Of a stretch of 64,000 nucleotides of DNA, positions 43,338 through 52,227 are shown one piece after another. Within the stretch, counting starts at the first letter, position 1. Every line of letters starts with the position of its first letter. The notes under the pieces are model-generated. The model searched no databases. It saw nothing but the letters and a program-made list of their open reading frames with translations, and was not told the origin of the DNA. The DNA lies in the NCBI RefSeq assembly GCF_002868845.1, contig NZ_PKUB01000006.1, forward strand, positions 1 through 64,000. Reading direction: 5' to 3'. The stretch comes from Desulfuromonas sp. GTDB taxonomy: Bacteria; Desulfobacterota; Desulfuromonadia; Desulfuromonadales; BM501. The translations under genes and the position numbers were made by a program.

Positions 43338-43365
43338 TTGACATGGGGTACGGAATTAATAAAAA
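43338..43365 (+). promoter_or_regulatory. Candidate promoter of the iclR-type gene
   Basis: Consensus TTGACA (43338-43343) with TAAAAA (43360-43365) after 16 bases; the -10 box is imperfect. The ATG follows about 48 bases later. Confidence 0.4.
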
Positions 43366-43413
43366 TGGTGTCGGTTCATGTCCTGAAATCCGCCTAAAGA
43401 GGGAACAAGCACC

Positions 43414-44196
43414 ATGGCAAAAAAAGAGAAATCCGAATACATCATTCAAGCAGTATCCCACGCCCTCGACCTGCTTGAGCAGTTCCACGACGATGTTGAC
43501 GAACTGGGCGTCACCGAACTCAGCAAACGACTCAAGCTCCACAAGAACAACGTCTTCCGACTCCTGGCGACACTGGAGTCGCGCGGCTATATTGAACAGA
43601 ATCGAGCCACCGAAAACTACCGACTCGGCCTCAAGGCCCTCGAATTGGGGCAGACCTTTATCAAGCAGATGGGGCTTTTGCGGCAAGCCAAACCGATCCT
43701 CGAGCGCCTGGTCGGCGAGTGCAACGAGACCTCCTACGTGGCCATCTTCAAAGAAGGTTTCATCGTCTACCTCGACGTGGTGGAGACCGACCTGACGGTG
43801 CGGGTGGTGTCCCGGGTCGGGTCCCGACTGCCGGCTTACAGCACGGCCGCCGGCAAGGTCCACCTGGCCCACATGTCCGACGAGGAGATCGACGCCCTCT
43901 ACCCGAATGGGGAGTTTAAAACCTACACCCCCCACACCATCACCGACAGGGCGACTCTCAAGGAGCACCTCAAGACGGTCGCCGAGCAGGGATACGCCCT
44001 CGACGACGAGGAGATGGATCCGGGTGTCCGCTGCGTCGCCGCTCCGATCCGCGATTACACCCGCCGCATCGTGGGTGCGGTAAGCGTCTCGGGCCCTTCC
44101 ATGCGATTCCCCGATGAGCGCATCGAGAAGGATTTGATCCCCTTGGTGATGAAAGCCGGCGAGGACCTCTCCACCCGGCTCGGCTTCCACAAGTAG
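43414..44196 (+). CDS. IclR-family transcriptional regulator
   Basis: 260-residue regulator. The N-terminal winged helix covers residues 10-75 (ALDLLEQFHDDVDELGVTELSKRL to YRLGLKALELG). The IclR effector domain follows, with the family segments SRVGSRLPAYSTAAGKVHLAHM and GVRCVAAPIRDYTRRIVGAVSVSGP. The ligand is probably a small carboxylate or aromatic acid. It is divergent from uspA; the two share a 317-base intergenic region. Confidence 0.92.
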   Translation: MAKKEKSEYIIQAVSHALDLLEQFHDDVDELGVTELSKRLKLHKNNVFRLLATLESRGYIEQNRATENYRLGLKALELGQTFIKQMGLLRQAKPILERLVGECNETSYVAIFKEGFIVYLDVVETDLTVRVVSRVGSRLPAYSTAAGKVHLAHMSDEEIDALYPNGEFKTYTPHTITDRATLKEHLKTVAEQGYALDDEEMDPGVRCVAAPIRDYTRRIVGAVSVSGPSMRFPDERIEKDLIPLVMKAGEDLSTRLGFHK

Positions 44197-44227
44197 CGAC
44201 GCCTCAACCCGAAACCCGCCACACCGG

Positions 44228-44258
44228 AATCCCCCTCTTTGCAGGGGGATTTTTTTTA
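44228..44258 (+). terminator. Intrinsic terminator after the IclR gene
   Basis: AATCCCCC, a loop of about 8 bases, GGGGGATT and then a run of T. Perfect 8-bp stem, 32 bases after the stop. Confidence 0.9.
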
Positions 44259-44485
44259 TTCCTCCGCCAAGCCCTAAAACCCGCACCAGGCGCGCCGCCC
44301 GGCCATGTCCCAGCCCCCGATTGACAGCTGAGAGCCTCCTGATAGACTGTAAGTAGTTATATTTAATGCGATTTAAAGATAAGAGCCGCCTGAAGGCGAA
44401 CGGTTGACCGGGGGAAACAGTGGATGAAACTCGAAACCTCCGAGTACGAACAGGCACCAAAGACGGACGGGGGTCCGAGCCTTCC

Positions 44486-45085
44486 TCAGCCAGACGCGCC
44501 GACAAGCCGCCGGAAGAGGGCTTTGACCTCTTCTGCGGCGGCCTGCCGGTCTCCCGAATTGTAGATGACAAAGTCGGCCCTGGACGCCTTTTCGGCTTGG
44601 GGCATCTGTGCGGCAACCCTGCCCCGGGCTTCGGCCTCGCCGATGCCGTCCCGGGCCATGAGGCGCTCGAGCTGGGTCGGCTCATCCACGGTCACCACCA
44701 GGACCTCATCGACCCGTTTCTCCGCCCCTGCCTCGAAAAGGAGTGGGGCCTCGTAAACGATCAGGCGCTCTCCTTCGAGGACGAGGGAGCGCAGGCGCTC
44801 TTCGGCACGAGCGGCAATGGCCGGGTGGGTGATGGCGTTGAGCCTCTCCCGCATGGCCGGGTCGGAAAAGACGATCTCCCCCAGTGCCTTGCGATCGAGG
44901 GTCCCGTCACTGCGGAGGATGCCGGGCCCGAAGGCCTGCACGATGCGCTCCAGGGTTGGCGTACCCGGACGCACGACCTCGCGGGACAACTCGTCGGCGC
45001 TCACCACCGCAGCCCCGAGAGAGCGAAAAACGTCGGTCACGGTGCTTTTGCCGGAGGCAATGCCGCCGGTAATTCCGAGAATCAT
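44486..45085 (-). CDS. coaE: Dephospho-CoA kinase
   Basis: 199-residue kinase for the last step of CoA synthesis. P-loop LGITGGIASGKSTV at the N terminus, SADELSREVV, FSDPAMRERLNAITHPAI and YEAPLLFEAG are all family segments. The ATG at 45085 has AAAGGTGA just upstream; the frame is open 39 codons further 5' but overlaps the neighbour's promoter region. Divergent from the acyl-CoA synthetase gene, 98 bases apart: both touch CoA metabolism. Confidence 0.95.
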   Translation of the reverse strand: MILGITGGIASGKSTVTDVFRSLGAAVVSADELSREVVRPGTPTLERIVQAFGPGILRSDGTLDRKALGEIVFSDPAMRERLNAITHPAIAARAEERLRSLVLEGERLIVYEAPLLFEAGAEKRVDEVLVVTVDEPTQLERLMARDGIGEAEARGRVAAQMPQAEKASRADFVIYNSGDRQAAAEEVKALFRRLVGASG

Positions 45086-45183
45086 TGGTTCACCTTTCGC
45101 TCCGAAAACCGGTTCAGGCTTCCACACCGCTGAACGGACTGTCAAGCTCTTTCCTGGAGACCCTGTGCAGAGAGGATGGCCAG

Positions 45184-47019
45184 ATGAATGAAACCCTTCC
45201 AAAGATGGTCAGCCGCCAAGCCCGCCGCCTATCCAGCCAAACCGCCCTGCGCTACAAAGAGAAGGGAGCGTACCGGGACATTTCATGGAAGGCCATGGAG
45301 CAGGCCTGGCGCGGCTACGCCCTGGGGCTTTTGAGCCTCGGCCTGCGCCCCGGAGAACGGGTGGCAATCATGGGGCCCAACGGGCCGGCATGGGTCTTCG
45401 CAGACCTGGCCGCAATGCACTGCGGGGCCGTATCCGTCCCCATATATCACACCGAGGGGCTGGAGGCCATCCTCCATGTGGTCAACGACTCCCAAAGCCG
45501 CTTCCTTTTTCTCTTTTCGCCCCTGCTTGCCGAGGAGTTGCTTTCGCACCTGGCGGAGGTCCCGCAACTGGAGAGGGTTATCCTCCTGGAGGGTTCCCTT
45601 GAGCACCCCTCCTTCGTTTCCCTGCAGGAGTTCCTGGCCGGGGGCGACCAGCAGCAGCAGGCCAGCCTGGACACCCTGACGGAGAAGGGCTCCGCCGAGG
45701 ACCCGGCCACCATTATCTACACCTCCGGCACGACGGGCCCGCCCAAGGGGGTGACCCTGAGCCATCGAAACATCCTGGCCAATATCGAAGCGGCGGTGAA
45801 GTCATTTGAAATCTCCGAAAAAGACACCTGCCTCTCCTTCCTGCCGCTTTCCCACGTCTTCGAGCGGGTCGACGGCTACTACCTGATGCTCCACCAGGGC
45901 GCGGTAATCGCCTACGCCGAAAATATCGACACGGTCCCCCTGAACCTTCAGGAGATCGCTCCGACGATCGTCATCAGCGTTCCCCGGCTCTTCGAGAAGA
46001 TGTTCGCCCGGATCATGGAGAGGGTCCTGGCCGGTCCATGGCATAAAAAGCAGATATTCTTCACGGCGCTGAAGGCCGGGAGGGCCGCAGTCGCGAGGCG
46101 TCAGGGCGGCCGCAACCCCGGGGTTTTGCTGGAGATGGCCGTCGCCGCGGCAAATGCTCTTGTCTTTACCAAACTCAAGGGGCACCTTGGGGGCCAGGTG
46201 CGCTTTTTCATATCGGGCGGCGCTCCCCTGCCCCGCAATGTGGCCGAATTCTTCCTCGCCGCGAACCTGCCGATCTATGAGGGGTACGGGCTGACCGAAA
46301 CCGCGGCCGGAATCACCGTCAACAGCCCCCAAGCCCACCGCATCGGAACCGTGGGGCGCCCCTTCGAGGGCACTGATGTCCGCATCGCCGATGACGGGGA
46401 AATCGTCGTCCGGGGACCGGGCATCTTCCAGGGCTACTGGAACGCACCGGAGCGGACCGCGGAGACCTTCGCCGACGGCTGGTTTAAAACCGGCGACATC
46501 GGCGAATTCGACCCGGAAGGTTTCCTGCTCATCACCGACCGCAAGAAGGACATCATCGTAACCGCCGGCGGCAAAAACATAGCCCCCCAGGTGATCGAGA
46601 GCCTCTTCAAGCACGACAAGTTCCTGTCCAACGCCATGGTCTACGGAGACCGAAAGCCCTACCTCACCGCTCTTCTCGTCCCCAACTTCGACAACCTGTA
46701 GAAATACGCCCGCTTCAAGAAACTCGATTTCCTCAATCATTGCGACCTGGTCAACCACCCCCGGGTCCTCGACCTGATCCGCCGCCGCATCGACCGCCTG
46801 CAGGAAGGACTGCCCTCCTTCAAGAGGATCAAGCGCTTCACCCTGCTCTCCCGGGACTTTTCCATGAAGGAGGTCACACCCACCCTCAAGGTCAAGCGCA
46901 AGCTGGTCACCGAGAACTTTCGCCAAGTCCTGGATGGGATGTACCTGGCCAAGGATCACGGCATCCACGACAACGGATTCTGCATGGTCGAAGAAGAGGC
47001 CTCCGAAGAGCAAGACTGA
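45184..47019 (+). pseudogene. Long-chain acyl-CoA synthetase (AMP-forming), in-frame TAG
   Basis: Adenylating enzyme that activates long-chain fatty acids to acyl-CoA. Seen: TIIYTSGTTGPPKGVTLSH (P-loop, about residues 178-196), PLSHVFERV, YEGYGLTETA and WFKTGDIGEFDPEGF. A TAG at 46699-46701 (codon 506, after VPNFDNL) ends the frame. The same frame continues for 105 codons: KYARFKKLDFLNHCDLVNHP, then FSMKEVTPTLKVKRKLVTEN with the conserved A10 lysine, to a TGA at 47017. The intact protein would have 611 residues, normal for the family. GAG to TAG would explain it. The truncated form would lack the A10 lysine and should not make acyl-adenylate. Confidence 0.87.
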
Positions 47020-47126
47020 CCAGCGCCGCCCTCCAGCGGAAACCCATTTACAATCGCCCCCGAAGAGGCTATGTTATTTTTTTGAAATCGATTCGCCGAG
47101 CCGCGACTGCAGGAGGGGAGGAGCCA

Positions 47127-48707
47127 TTGGGGGGACAGGTCTTTCTGAACAACCTTGAACAGGCCCTGACAGGCCTGGTCAAACTCATCAAGGCTGTCCA
47201 GTACTACCCTCCCCGCCACCCTTCCCTGACCGCGGCCGTCGAAGAGGCTAGAAACCGCTTCGCTCCGCTTCTGGAGGGGGACACCCCCCTCAACTGCACG
47301 GTCCACCGGGACGGCTTCACCGTAGCGGAGCGAAAAATCGCTCCGAACAGCCCGATCCTGAAGAGCCTTGCCCCTTTTCTCTTCGCCCGCCGCATTCATC
47401 AACTCATGGTGATGCCCGATCTCTGCGCGAGCGACCTCGAGGCCCTGGCCCGTTGCCTCACCCTGGAGCCAGGAGAACTGCAGAAGGAGGGAGGCGTTCC
47501 CGAAGCGCTGCGCCGGGCGCGGGTCACCACGGTCTGGATCAACGAAGTCGACCTCGCCCGGGTCCTGGCCATGCGGGAAGAAATCGAGGAATTGGGCTCC
47601 GACGGACACGAAGCTGAGGCCCAGGCACTTCACACGCCAGAAGACGTCCTGGAGGTCACCCGGGAGAACCGGGATCTGGAGCGGGTCATCCAGGAGTTGG
47701 CACGGGAAACCGACCCGGCCCGCTACCAGGACCTCCTCCGGGAACTGGCCCCCCTGATGCACCAGAACCTGACCGAAACCGGCCGCCCCCTGGTGCTCCA
47801 GGCCCTGACACTCGTCGGCCGCCACGCGATTGACAGCAAGGACTCCGGGGAGCGAAAAACCAGCGCACGGCAGGCCCTGACCGAACTGACCGGTGAGGAC
47901 ATCCTCGATTTCCTCATCGAATCGGCGGGCACCGTGCGACTGGCCGAGGACATACGCCAGCGGGTCATCCGGACCCTGGCCTTCCTGGGAAAGCGCGCCG
48001 GGCAGAGGGTCATGACAAGGCTGGCCGGGGAAGAAAACCCGGAGACGCGCCGCCGCCTCGCCCAGATACTGATCCGCCAGGGCCCGGCGGCAATCCCGGT
48101 CCTCGCCACCCACCTCGGTGATAACCGGACGCGGGGGGTGGGCGACGCCGTAGCGATGCTCGGAGACATTCGCGACCCCCAGGCAACGCCCTACCTTCAC
48201 CCCATGCTGTTTCACCCGGAGGGGCGGATCCGGCGGGAGGCGCTGCGGGCCCTGACCAAGATCGGAGGCCTGGCCGCCGTGGGGGTCCTGATCCAGGCCA
48301 TGCGGGGAAAGGACCAGGATCTTCGCACCCGGGCCATCCGCGCCCTGGGCGCGTTGCGGAACACGGCCGCCGTCGCTCCTCTCAGGAAGCTGGTCGGCAA
48401 ACCGGACCCCCTGTCCCGCCACGTCGAGGCGAAAAAGGCGGCCGTCCTGGCTCTCGGAGAAATCGGCTCCGAGGATGCCGTCCCGACCCTCCTGGGGACC
48501 CTTCGACGTCGCAAATTCTGGGGCCGGGCCCGCAACGACGAACTGCGTGCGGCGGCCGCCTTCGCCCTCGGAAAACTGGCTGCGCCCCGCGCTGCGAAAG
48601 GGCTGAAACGCGCCTCCCGGGACCGCGCCGCGACGGTGGCCGACGCCGCGAAACAATCCCTCAAACTGATCGAAGATACCCAGGACCATGAACCCGGAAG
48701 AGATTAA
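47127..48707 (+). CDS. HEAT-repeat protein with N-terminal YPxxHP module
   Basis: 526-residue protein. A TTG at 47127 follows GGAGGGGAGGAG and is the likely start, although other starts are possible. Residues about 1-140 form a helical module with YYPPRHPSL and a DGFTVAERK stretch. From about residue 170 on, and mainly after 310, HEAT/PBS-lyase-like repeats occur (DILDFLIESAGTVRLAED, GRIRREALRALTKIGGLAAV, DLRTRAIRALGALRNTAAVA). A protein-protein scaffold is likely. The C-terminal end overlaps the next gene by 20 bases. The N-terminal module is similar to that of the following HD-GYP protein. Confidence 0.82.
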   Translation: MGGQVFLNNLEQALTGLVKLIKAVQYYPPRHPSLTAAVEEARNRFAPLLEGDTPLNCTVHRDGFTVAERKIAPNSPILKSLAPFLFARRIHQLMVMPDLCASDLEALARCLTLEPGELQKEGGVPEALRRARVTTVWINEVDLARVLAMREEIEELGSDGHEAEAQALHTPEDVLEVTRENRDLERVIQELARETDPARYQDLLRELAPLMHQNLTETGRPLVLQALTLVGRHAIDSKDSGERKTSARQALTELTGEDILDFLIESAGTVRLAEDIRQRVIRTLAFLGKRAGQRVMTRLAGEENPETRRRLAQILIRQGPAAIPVLATHLGDNRTRGVGDAVAMLGDIRDPQATPYLHPMLFHPEGRIRREALRALTKIGGLAAVGVLIQAMRGKDQDLRTRAIRALGALRNTAAVAPLRKLVGKPDPLSRHVEAKKAAVLALGEIGSEDAVPTLLGTLRRRKFWGRARNDELRAAAAFALGKLAAPRAAKGLKRASRDRAATVADAAKQSLKLIEDTQDHEPGRD

Positions 48708-50022
48708 ACAGGTCGTACAGGGCCTTGCCGGAGCATTCAAGATGCTCCGCCTCTACCCCCTTGGCCACCCCGCCATCGAGCGCCAGATTCAGGGCCTTCT
48801 GGTCGCGTTGCGCTCCCTGTTCCGATCTCAGAAAGTCCTCCACATGGGACTTCTGGAGGGAGCCCTCTTTTTCGAGGAGCATCTCTTCGCCCAGAGCCAG
48901 CCTGCAGCCGAGGAACTCGCCCGTACGCTCAAGTCCCTCGCCCTGAAGGGACTGGAATTCCACCCAGGCCTGACCGCAAAGGAACTCCAGATCCTTCTTG
49001 ACCTGCTCGACCGCAAAGAGGCCAGGGGCGAAGCCCTAGAGGATGCCCTGGCCGAACGGGGAGTGCACAACATCCGCCCCCTCGCCGACGAGGACGAGGA
49101 CGAGACGGCCGACGATCCGCCACGCAAGGTCTACGGACGGGCACTGCAGGTTATGGAGAAAATTTTCCACGACGTGCGCCTCGGCAAAAACCCCACCTCG
49201 GACGACGCGGTGAAGGTGGTCAAGAGCATGGTGCAGCTCACCCTCTCCGAGCCCCATGCCCTCTTTGCCCTCTCCATGCTCAAGGATTACGACAACTACA
49301 CCTTCACCCATTCAGTCAACGTAGCGGTCATCGCCCTGACCCTTGGCCGCGCCTGCGACCTCACCCCGGAGCGGCTCAGAACCCTCGGACTCGGCTCGCT
49401 GCTGCACGACCTGGGCAAACTCCATATCGATCGGGACATCATTACAAAGCCGGGCAAGCTCACCGAAGAGGAGTTCGCCCTCATCCGCCAGCACCCCCGC
49501 CTCGGCGCCGACATCGTCGGCGAGATGGAAGGTGTCCCCCCCGAAGCCATGGACATCGTGCTCGGCCACCACCTGCGCTTCGACGGGCAGGGATACCCGG
49601 TAGAGGCCCGCGGCCGGACGGTCTCGCCCCTGGTCGAATTGGCGGCGATCGCCGACACCTACGACGCGATCACCACCTTCCGCTCCTACCAGCGTCCCAT
49701 GACCCCCCGACAGGCGATCCAGAGGTTGCGGGAGGTGTCGGGAACGGTGCTCAACCCCGGCTACGTGAAGCGCTTCATCGCCTCCCTCGGCAGCTACCCG
49801 GTCGGGAGCCTGGTCCGGCTCGACAGCAACGAGATCGGAGTCGTCGTTCGGGTCGGGGAGAAAGACCCGGATGCGGTGACCCTCACCGTCCTTTTTGACC
49901 CTGGCGGCAAGCAGATCGCCTCCCCTCGACGGATGGACCTGAACGGCACCGACGCGGTGCGCATCGTCGCCGAAGTCGACCCCTTTGTCAGGGGCATCGA
50001 GGTGACCGACTACTTCGACTGA
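48688..50022 (+). CDS. HD-GYP phosphohydrolase (c-di-GMP family)
   Basis: 444-residue protein. N-terminal module of about 130 residues with LYPLGHPAI, an acidic linker DEDEDETADD, then an HD-GYP domain from about residue 190. The HD pair is in LGSLLHDLGKLHID (His240, Asp241). The GYP motif is HHLRFDGQGYP, where the usual Glu of HHExxDGxGYP is Leu. This may affect a second metal or the activity. HD-GYP enzymes degrade c-di-GMP to GMP or pGpG. A C-terminal extension of about 80 residues is present (GSLVRLDSNEIGVVVRV). Coupled to the HEAT gene by a 20-base overlap. Confidence 0.9.
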   Translation: MNPEEIKQVVQGLAGAFKMLRLYPLGHPAIERQIQGLLVALRSLFRSQKVLHMGLLEGALFFEEHLFAQSQPAAEELARTLKSLALKGLEFHPGLTAKELQILLDLLDRKEARGEALEDALAERGVHNIRPLADEDEDETADDPPRKVYGRALQVMEKIFHDVRLGKNPTSDDAVKVVKSMVQLTLSEPHALFALSMLKDYDNYTFTHSVNVAVIALTLGRACDLTPERLRTLGLGSLLHDLGKLHIDRDIITKPGKLTEEEFALIRQHPRLGADIVGEMEGVPPEAMDIVLGHHLRFDGQGYPVEARGRTVSPLVELAAIADTYDAITTFRSYQRPMTPRQAIQRLREVSGTVLNPGYVKRFIASLGSYPVGSLVRLDSNEIGVVVRVGEKDPDAVTLTVLFDPGGKQIASPRRMDLNGTDAVRIVAEVDPFVRGIEVTDYFD

Positions 50023-50198
50023 TCCCTTCGCCGAGGGCAACGTTCCACCCGAACCAGGACTCAACCGAAGAACACGACCGGAATGGATGGAAGGCGGAGT
50101 CACGGGGAGCGGACCAGAGAAGGGTCCATCGCGGCACCCGCTGCCTCAACGGCGCGTCTGCGCCGAAACCACTGCCCTTGGTGGGGTTTCCCCAAAAG

Positions 50199-50228
50199 AA
50201 AAGGCCGGGTCAGCGACCCGGCCTTTTC
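50199..50228. terminator. Strong bidirectional terminator
   Basis: AAGGCCGGGTC, an AGC loop and GACCCGGCCTT form a perfect 11-bp stem, flanked by AAAAG and TTTTC. It closes the HD-GYP operon (plus) and the small HEAT gene (minus). Confidence 0.9.
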
Positions 50229-50246
50229 ACATCCATGAAATCGCCC

Positions 50247-50813
50247 TCAGGCGTCCAGCCGTCCGAGGGCCTGCGCCGTTTCACGGCGCACTGCGGAGCG
50301 ACGGTCCTGAAGCAGGGGCAGGAGATCCGCTTCCGCTTCGGAGAGTCCCATCTTCCCCAGGGAACGAACTGCGCTCACCACCAGTTCCTCGTTTCCTTCC
50401 CGAAACAGTGCACTGAGATAAGGGATCAGGCGCCCATCACGAAAATTCCCCAAAGCCTCTACGGCATGAACCTGCACGGCGGGATGGGGATCCTTGAGGC
50501 GCTGGACCAGTCCCCCGAGGGACTTGGGGTGGCCCTTCTTGCCCAGCACCTGCACGGCCGCCGCCCGCACATCGGCATCAGGATCCTTGAGGGCGGAAAG
50601 AAGGAGAGGGAAAGCCTTGGGAGAGGTCAGGCGCTCCAAGGCAAAGACCGCACGCACCCGCGGGCCTCGGTTCTCCGATTTCAGAGCCTCGGCGACCTGC
50701 TCCAGTCCGAGAACGGACTCCAGCTGCTCCAGAGCCTCCGCAGCGGCGCTGCACACCCCCTCGTCCGGATCCTGCAGGGCCAACCTCAGCAAGCGTTTCC
50801 GCTCATCCAGCAT
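50247..50813 (-). CDS. HEAT-repeat protein
   Basis: 188-residue protein made of about five HEAT/PBS-lyase-like repeats (DPDADVRAAAVQVLGKKGHP, DPHPAVQVHAVEALGNFRDG and EELVVSAVRSLGKMG). No other domain or signal peptide. Proteins of this type usually bind another protein. The ATG at 50813 has GGGGAG upstream; an ATG ten codons earlier has none. It lies beside the HEAT/HD-GYP pair in the opposite direction, which may or may not be meaningful. Confidence 0.82.
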   Translation of the reverse strand: MLDERKRLLRLALQDPDEGVCSAAAEALEQLESVLGLEQVAEALKSENRGPRVRAVFALERLTSPKAFPLLLSALKDPDADVRAAAVQVLGKKGHPKSLGGLVQRLKDPHPAVQVHAVEALGNFRDGRLIPYLSALFREGNEELVVSAVRSLGKMGLSEAEADLLPLLQDRRSAVRRETAQALGRLDA

Positions 50814-50931
50814 GACCGCCGTCTCCCCCCTACTCCATGTCAAACGCAGATCGCCCGGGGAACCACTGCCGTTCCCGGCGAATCAAAATTAGCAGAAACA
50901 GATCATCGGCGCAACCGGTTTCCAGCCCGGA

Positions 50932-51201
50932 TCAACCCTCCCAGAAGAGGTAATGGGGGTTGTCGGAGAGGAATTCCAGACATTCCTCGAGACGGCCCTG
51001 GAAGTCGAGGCATTCCCACTCTTCCAGGTTGCGAAAGAGTTCCATGCGCCAGCGCCCCTCCTTCGGCATCGGGATGAGGCGGGCGAAGTGTGCATCGCCC
51101 CGGAACAGGTGCAGTTCCCTCCCGTCTTCACGGACTAGGACCTCGGCGAACCTGGGATCAGCCCCGAGAACCTGCTTCACCTTGTCGAGCGTTTCCGTCA
51201 T
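50932..51201 (-). CDS. Conserved-looking small protein of unknown function
   Basis: 89-residue soluble protein. The ATG at 51201 has GGGAGG 6-7 bases upstream, which fixes the start well; the frame is open further 5' without support. It is acidic, with the segments VLGADPRFAEVLVREDGREL, HLFRGDAHFARLIPMPKEGR and WECLDFQGRLEECLEFLSDN. No motif recognised; the spread of polar and hydrophobic residues suggests an alpha/beta fold. Precedes the HEAT gene on the same strand by 118 bases. No role assigned. Confidence 0.7.
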   Translation of the reverse strand: MTETLDKVKQVLGADPRFAEVLVREDGRELHLFRGDAHFARLIPMPKEGRWRMELFRNLEEWECLDFQGRLEECLEFLSDNPHYLFWEG

Positions 51202-51525
51202 GGCGAGCCTCCCGCTGTGGTGAACCGGATGTCTTTGGTTAACTAAACCAGTTGAAAATGAGGGCGTCAAGAATAGGAGATGATGAATAGGACGGCATCC
51301 TGCCGCCTGGCCCTTCGGGGAGGGGCCAATGTCCCCAGCTCTTCATGCCCGGCCCAACCATCATCGATCGGTTCATCATCGAAAAATCAAAAACGGATAT
51401 TCATTCCGGCGGCCGCCTGGAGACCGGACGGTCTTCCTTCTTGCACCCCCACGCCACCCGGTCGTCACCACAACCACCGGGACAGCTCCAATCGAGGCGC
51501 GACTCGCCATCCCTGGCACACCCAA
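51202..51525. other. Gene-free stretch between the small protein and ssb terminator
   Basis: About 320 bases with no ribosome-site-supported ORF; the plus-strand ORFs here look random. It holds the 5' region of the 89-residue gene and nothing else I can name. Confidence 0.4.
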
Positions 51526-51552
51526 CAAAAAAAGCCCCGCAATGCGGGGCTT
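51526..51552 (-). terminator. Intrinsic terminator after ssb
   Basis: On the minus strand AAGCCCCGC, ATT, GCGGGGCTT and then TTTTTG. Perfect 9-bp stem, about 48 bases past the ssb stop. Confidence 0.9.
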
Positions 51553-51600
51553 AGAGAACTACTTTCGGAGTTTTCATATACAAAAAATGAAAGGGCCTGT

Positions 51601-52086
51601 CTAAAACGGAATATCGTCATCCGGATTATAGGAGGAATCGGCGATATCCTCGTAGGCCGGGGCGCCGCCCTGGTTCCCCTGATTGCCCTGGGCGGGCGTC
51701 TGCTGCGCCGGCCGGCTCTGGCGGGGCTCGCCGCGCTGGGCGTAACCGCCCTCATCGCCGACCCGGCCGAGCATCTGCATCTTGTCAGCGACGATCTCGG
51801 TGATATACCGCTTGTTGCCGTCGCGATCGTCGTAGGAGCGGGTCTGGATGCGCCCCTCGATGTAGATATGCTTCCCCTTGTGCAGGTACTTGCCGCAGAT
51901 CTCGGCGAGGTTGCGCCAGACCACGATATTGTGCCACTCGGTTTTTTCCTGCTGCTCCCCGTTGCGGTCCTTGTACCGCTCCGAGGTGGCGAGAGAGAAG
52001 TTGGCCACAGCGGCCCCGCTCGGGGTGTAGCGCAGTTCGGGGTCCTTGCCCAGATTTCCCACCAGGATAACTTTATTGACGCTCAT
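51601..52086 (-). CDS. ssb: Single-stranded DNA-binding protein
   Basis: 161-residue SSB. OB fold at residues 1-110 ([51 protein letters not shown]). A Gln/Gly/Pro-rich linker follows, then the acidic tip DDDIPF, the standard docking site for SSB-interacting proteins. AAGGGAGG lies upstream of the ATG. Own promoter; alone on this strand. Confidence 0.97.
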   Translation of the reverse strand: MSVNKVILVGNLGKDPELRYTPSGAAVANFSLATSERYKDRNGEQQEKTEWHNIVVWRNLAEICGKYLHKGKHIYIEGRIQTRSYDDRDGNKRYITEIVADKMQMLGRVGDEGGYAQRGEPRQSRPAQQTPAQGNQGNQGGAPAYEDIADSSYNPDDDIPF

Positions 52087-52118
52087 GGCCGACGACCTCC
52101 CTTGATTGAATTCGCCCG

Positions 52119-52147
52119 AGTGTAACCAAAATCCCCGGGAGTGTAAA
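52119..52147 (-). promoter_or_regulatory. Promoter of ssb
   Basis: On the minus strand TTTACA and TACACT are spaced by 17 bases, about 32 bases before the ATG. It faces the plsC promoter in the shared 141-base gap. Confidence 0.55.
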
Positions 52148-52166
52148 GCCCCTTGCCGAAAAAGGT

Positions 52167-52196
52167 TTGACTCCCCCGCAGCATCTCCCGTAAACT
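52167..52196 (+). promoter_or_regulatory. Promoter of the plsC-like gene
   Basis: TTGACT (52167-52172) and TAAACT (52191-52196), 18 bases apart, 31 bases before the ATG. Confidence 0.5.
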
Positions 52197-52227
52197 TGCG
52201 GATTCAACACTTTACGGAGACTCGTGG

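Noticed and set aside
44486-45202. Longer coaE with a 39-codon N-terminal extension
   Set aside because: The P-loop at the start of CoaE and a ribosome site place the start at 45085; the extension would cover the divergent gene's start region.
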